Source: DAOVRL01 sp964459805 (GTDB taxonomy: Bacteria; Planctomycetota; Phycisphaerae; Sedimentisphaerales; Anaerobacaceae). Taken from it: a stretch of DNA of 43,199 nucleotides. Numbering within the stretch: the first letter of the stretch is position 1; the number at the start of each line of letters is the position of its first letter. This document shows positions 26,601-29,600 of the stretch, piece by piece. The notes beneath the pieces are model-generated. The model made no database searches and had not been told where the DNA came from. It worked only from the letters and a program-made list of their open reading frames with translations. The translations under genes were made by a program, and so were the position numbers. The stretch covers positions 1 to 43,199 of the forward strand of contig CAYWOD010000005.1 of NCBI GenBank assembly GCA_964459805.1. Direction: 5' to 3'.

Positions 26601-29600
26601 GATGGATATTCTTGCACCTGCCGATCCTATGTACACTCTTGATATAGTGGGTCCTGCCGGGTACACGGCGGGCGATTACTACCCGTTCTTCAACGGGACA
26701 TCTTCGTCGTGTCCTTTCGCCGCCGGTGCGGTGGCCTGCATCCAACAGGCCGCTCAGGCGAAGCTTGGGCGTTATCTAACGCCTGCTGAGATCAGGCACC
26801 TGCTGATCGCGACCGGTGACCCCGTTACCGATACTAAAATCGATATGACCAAACCTCGGATCAATCTTGGGCGGGCGATCACCGGTTCTTCGGGTCCGCC
26901 GATCTACGTAGAGAAGGGCTGTACGCTCAACGATTGGGTGGCGTCCGATTCCAACAGCTACTGGGCCTGGGACCCCAACTGGGACCCGGACAGCGGTAAT
27001 ATCGAAGAAGACCCGTTCTTTATTGCCGGGTACTATCTAAGTCAGATCGACACCGGTCAGATAGTGGAAAGCAACTGTGTCGATGGAGGCAGCGAGCTTG
27101 CGAGCAATCTCGGTCTGGACACATATACCACGCGTGTAGATGGCGTCAACGACGTCAATGTGGTTGACATGGGTTACCATTGCAGGCAAGGGCTTGCAAT
27201 ATACGAACTGACCGTAATTGTTGTCGAAGATATGAACGACCCCGGCATCCACGGTACGGTTGAGCCGAACAGCGGCCGGTATTACGACGGTACGATTGTG
27301 ACGTTGACCGCGCATGCCGATGAGGGCTACTACCTGATGGGCTGGTACGATGTCAACGACGTTCGAGTCTCTTTTGCCAGGGAGTATGACATTGTAATGG
27401 ACTCGAACCAGGTGTTCTATGCCCGGTTCAGGGTTCCGGTTACGATTGAGGTCTCCGGTGGCGGCGAGGCCCTCTACGATGCCGTTACCGTGGCGAACAA
27501 TGGCGATACGCTTATTGTTGCAGCGGGCACGTATAACGGCGACATCGATTTCCGCGGCAAGGAGCTGAAGTTGTTCAGCACGAACCCGGATGATCCGAAC
27601 GTTGTGGCCAACACGATAATCGACTGCCAGAACAGCAGTCGCGGGTTCACGTTCGACAACGGTGAAGGCCCGGGTACGCTTATAGACGGGTTCACGATAA
27701 TCAACGGCGGGCTTTTCGCTGAGCCTGGAGGTGGTATATACATTGGCTCGGATACGAGTCCGACGATTGTGAACGTTATGATACGCGACTGCAACGTAGC
27801 CATTGCCGGCGGCGGCGGGATATACGTTGATGCCAACAGCAGTCCAGTCTTCAAGAACGTTACGGTGAGCAATTGTTATACTATCCTGGGCGGCGGCGGC
27901 GGTGTATATGTCGATGTGAACAGCACACCGACGTTCAGTGACTGCACGATTATCGAGTGCTCCACCGAAGGCTACGGCGGCGGAGCTTACTGCAACAACG
28001 AGAGCCTTGTTGTGTTTATCGACTGCAACTTCATCAGCAACTCAGCGGTCTTCAGCGGCGGGGCGTTGTACCATGCATCCTTCAGCACATCGGTGCTCAG
28101 CGGCTGCTCGTTCACGCGGAACACAGCAGCATCGAGCGGCGGCGCGGTATTTTACAACGTTAGCTGTGCATCGGAAGTTAGCGATTGTAATTTCGGCGGT
28201 AACATCGCATCCGAGGAAGGCGGAGGTATCTGCTGCGGCGAGAACAGCTCAATAGTCGTTGTTGACAGTAACTTTGTGAGCAATACCGGGGACTCGGGCG
28301 CCGGTTTGTATCTCGACCCGAACTGCTCAGCGACAATTTCGCAGAGCATATTGATACACAATGACGCCAACGAAGACGGTGGTGGAATATACTTTACCGA
28401 CAGCAATGTTGTGTCAATCGCGGATTGTAATATTGCCTTCAATACGTCGGCTCGCGGCGGCGGCATATTCAGCGTTGATTCTCTTGAATCGACGATAGTG
28501 AACTGCTGGATCAAGCACAACGAGGCTGTGCGAGTTAATGTAATAGTGAATTATTTCCTTCCGGACCCGAGCGATCCGACTGGGTCTATTCCGGTTGATC
28601 CCGGCGATCCGAACTTTGACCCGACCGATCCCAATCTCATAATTGTGACGATCGAGGACGCCAACGGCATCGCCCAGGGCGGCGGCATCTACTCGTTCGC
28701 CGGTCCGAAGCTGATTGCCGATTGCCACATCATCGATAATACGACGAGCACTTCGGGCGGCGGCGTGTATCTGGCCGGTGATTCGGCTCAGGAAATCAAC
28801 AACTGCCTGATAGCCGAGAATACATCCGTCAGAGACGGTGGAGGTATCTCCTCCAATTGGTTCAATGATTTGCTTGTATCCAACTGCACGATTTACGGGA
28901 ATGTGGCCGGTGATGTCAACGACCCGAACGTCGGTGGATTCGGCGGCGGATTGTACTGCTCTTATGAAAGCACGGCAGAGGTGATTAACAGTATTATCTG
29001 GGGCAACGTGGGCTTTAGCGGCGCTCAGATTCACATTGGCACGGGCTTTGAGCCTGATCCAAGACCGGCTGCGGTCAACGTCTCGTACAGTGATGTTATG
29101 AGCTGGCAGCTGCCCGGTGGACTGGGTGTGCTTGATTCGAATTCTGTGTTTGTCGATGTGAATTGTGTCCTGGGCTGGGATTCCGGTAGTATCATGGATG
29201 AGGATCCGTTGTTTGTGGGCGGTTACTATCTAAGTCATGTGTCGGCCGGGCAGGCGGTTGACAGCCCGGCTATCAATGCCGGAAGCGCTCTTGCCGCAAT
29301 TCTCGGATTAGACGAGCTGACGACGGCCCTGACCGGCGAAGTTGATACCGGTACCGTCGATCTGGGTTATCATTACCCGGTCGCGACGTACAGGTTAACC
29401 GTCATCGTGGTCGGCGATAACGGGACGTTTACCATCAATCCCTATCTCGATTCGGGCGATCCGAACGGCGGCTGGTACAACCACGGCACTGTGGTGCTCC
29501 TGACGGCGACGCCCGACGAGGGTTATCGCGTTAAAGGGTGGCGTGACGCCAACGACGTGCTGCTGTCCATCGAGAGAGAACTTGAAATAATAGTGGATTC

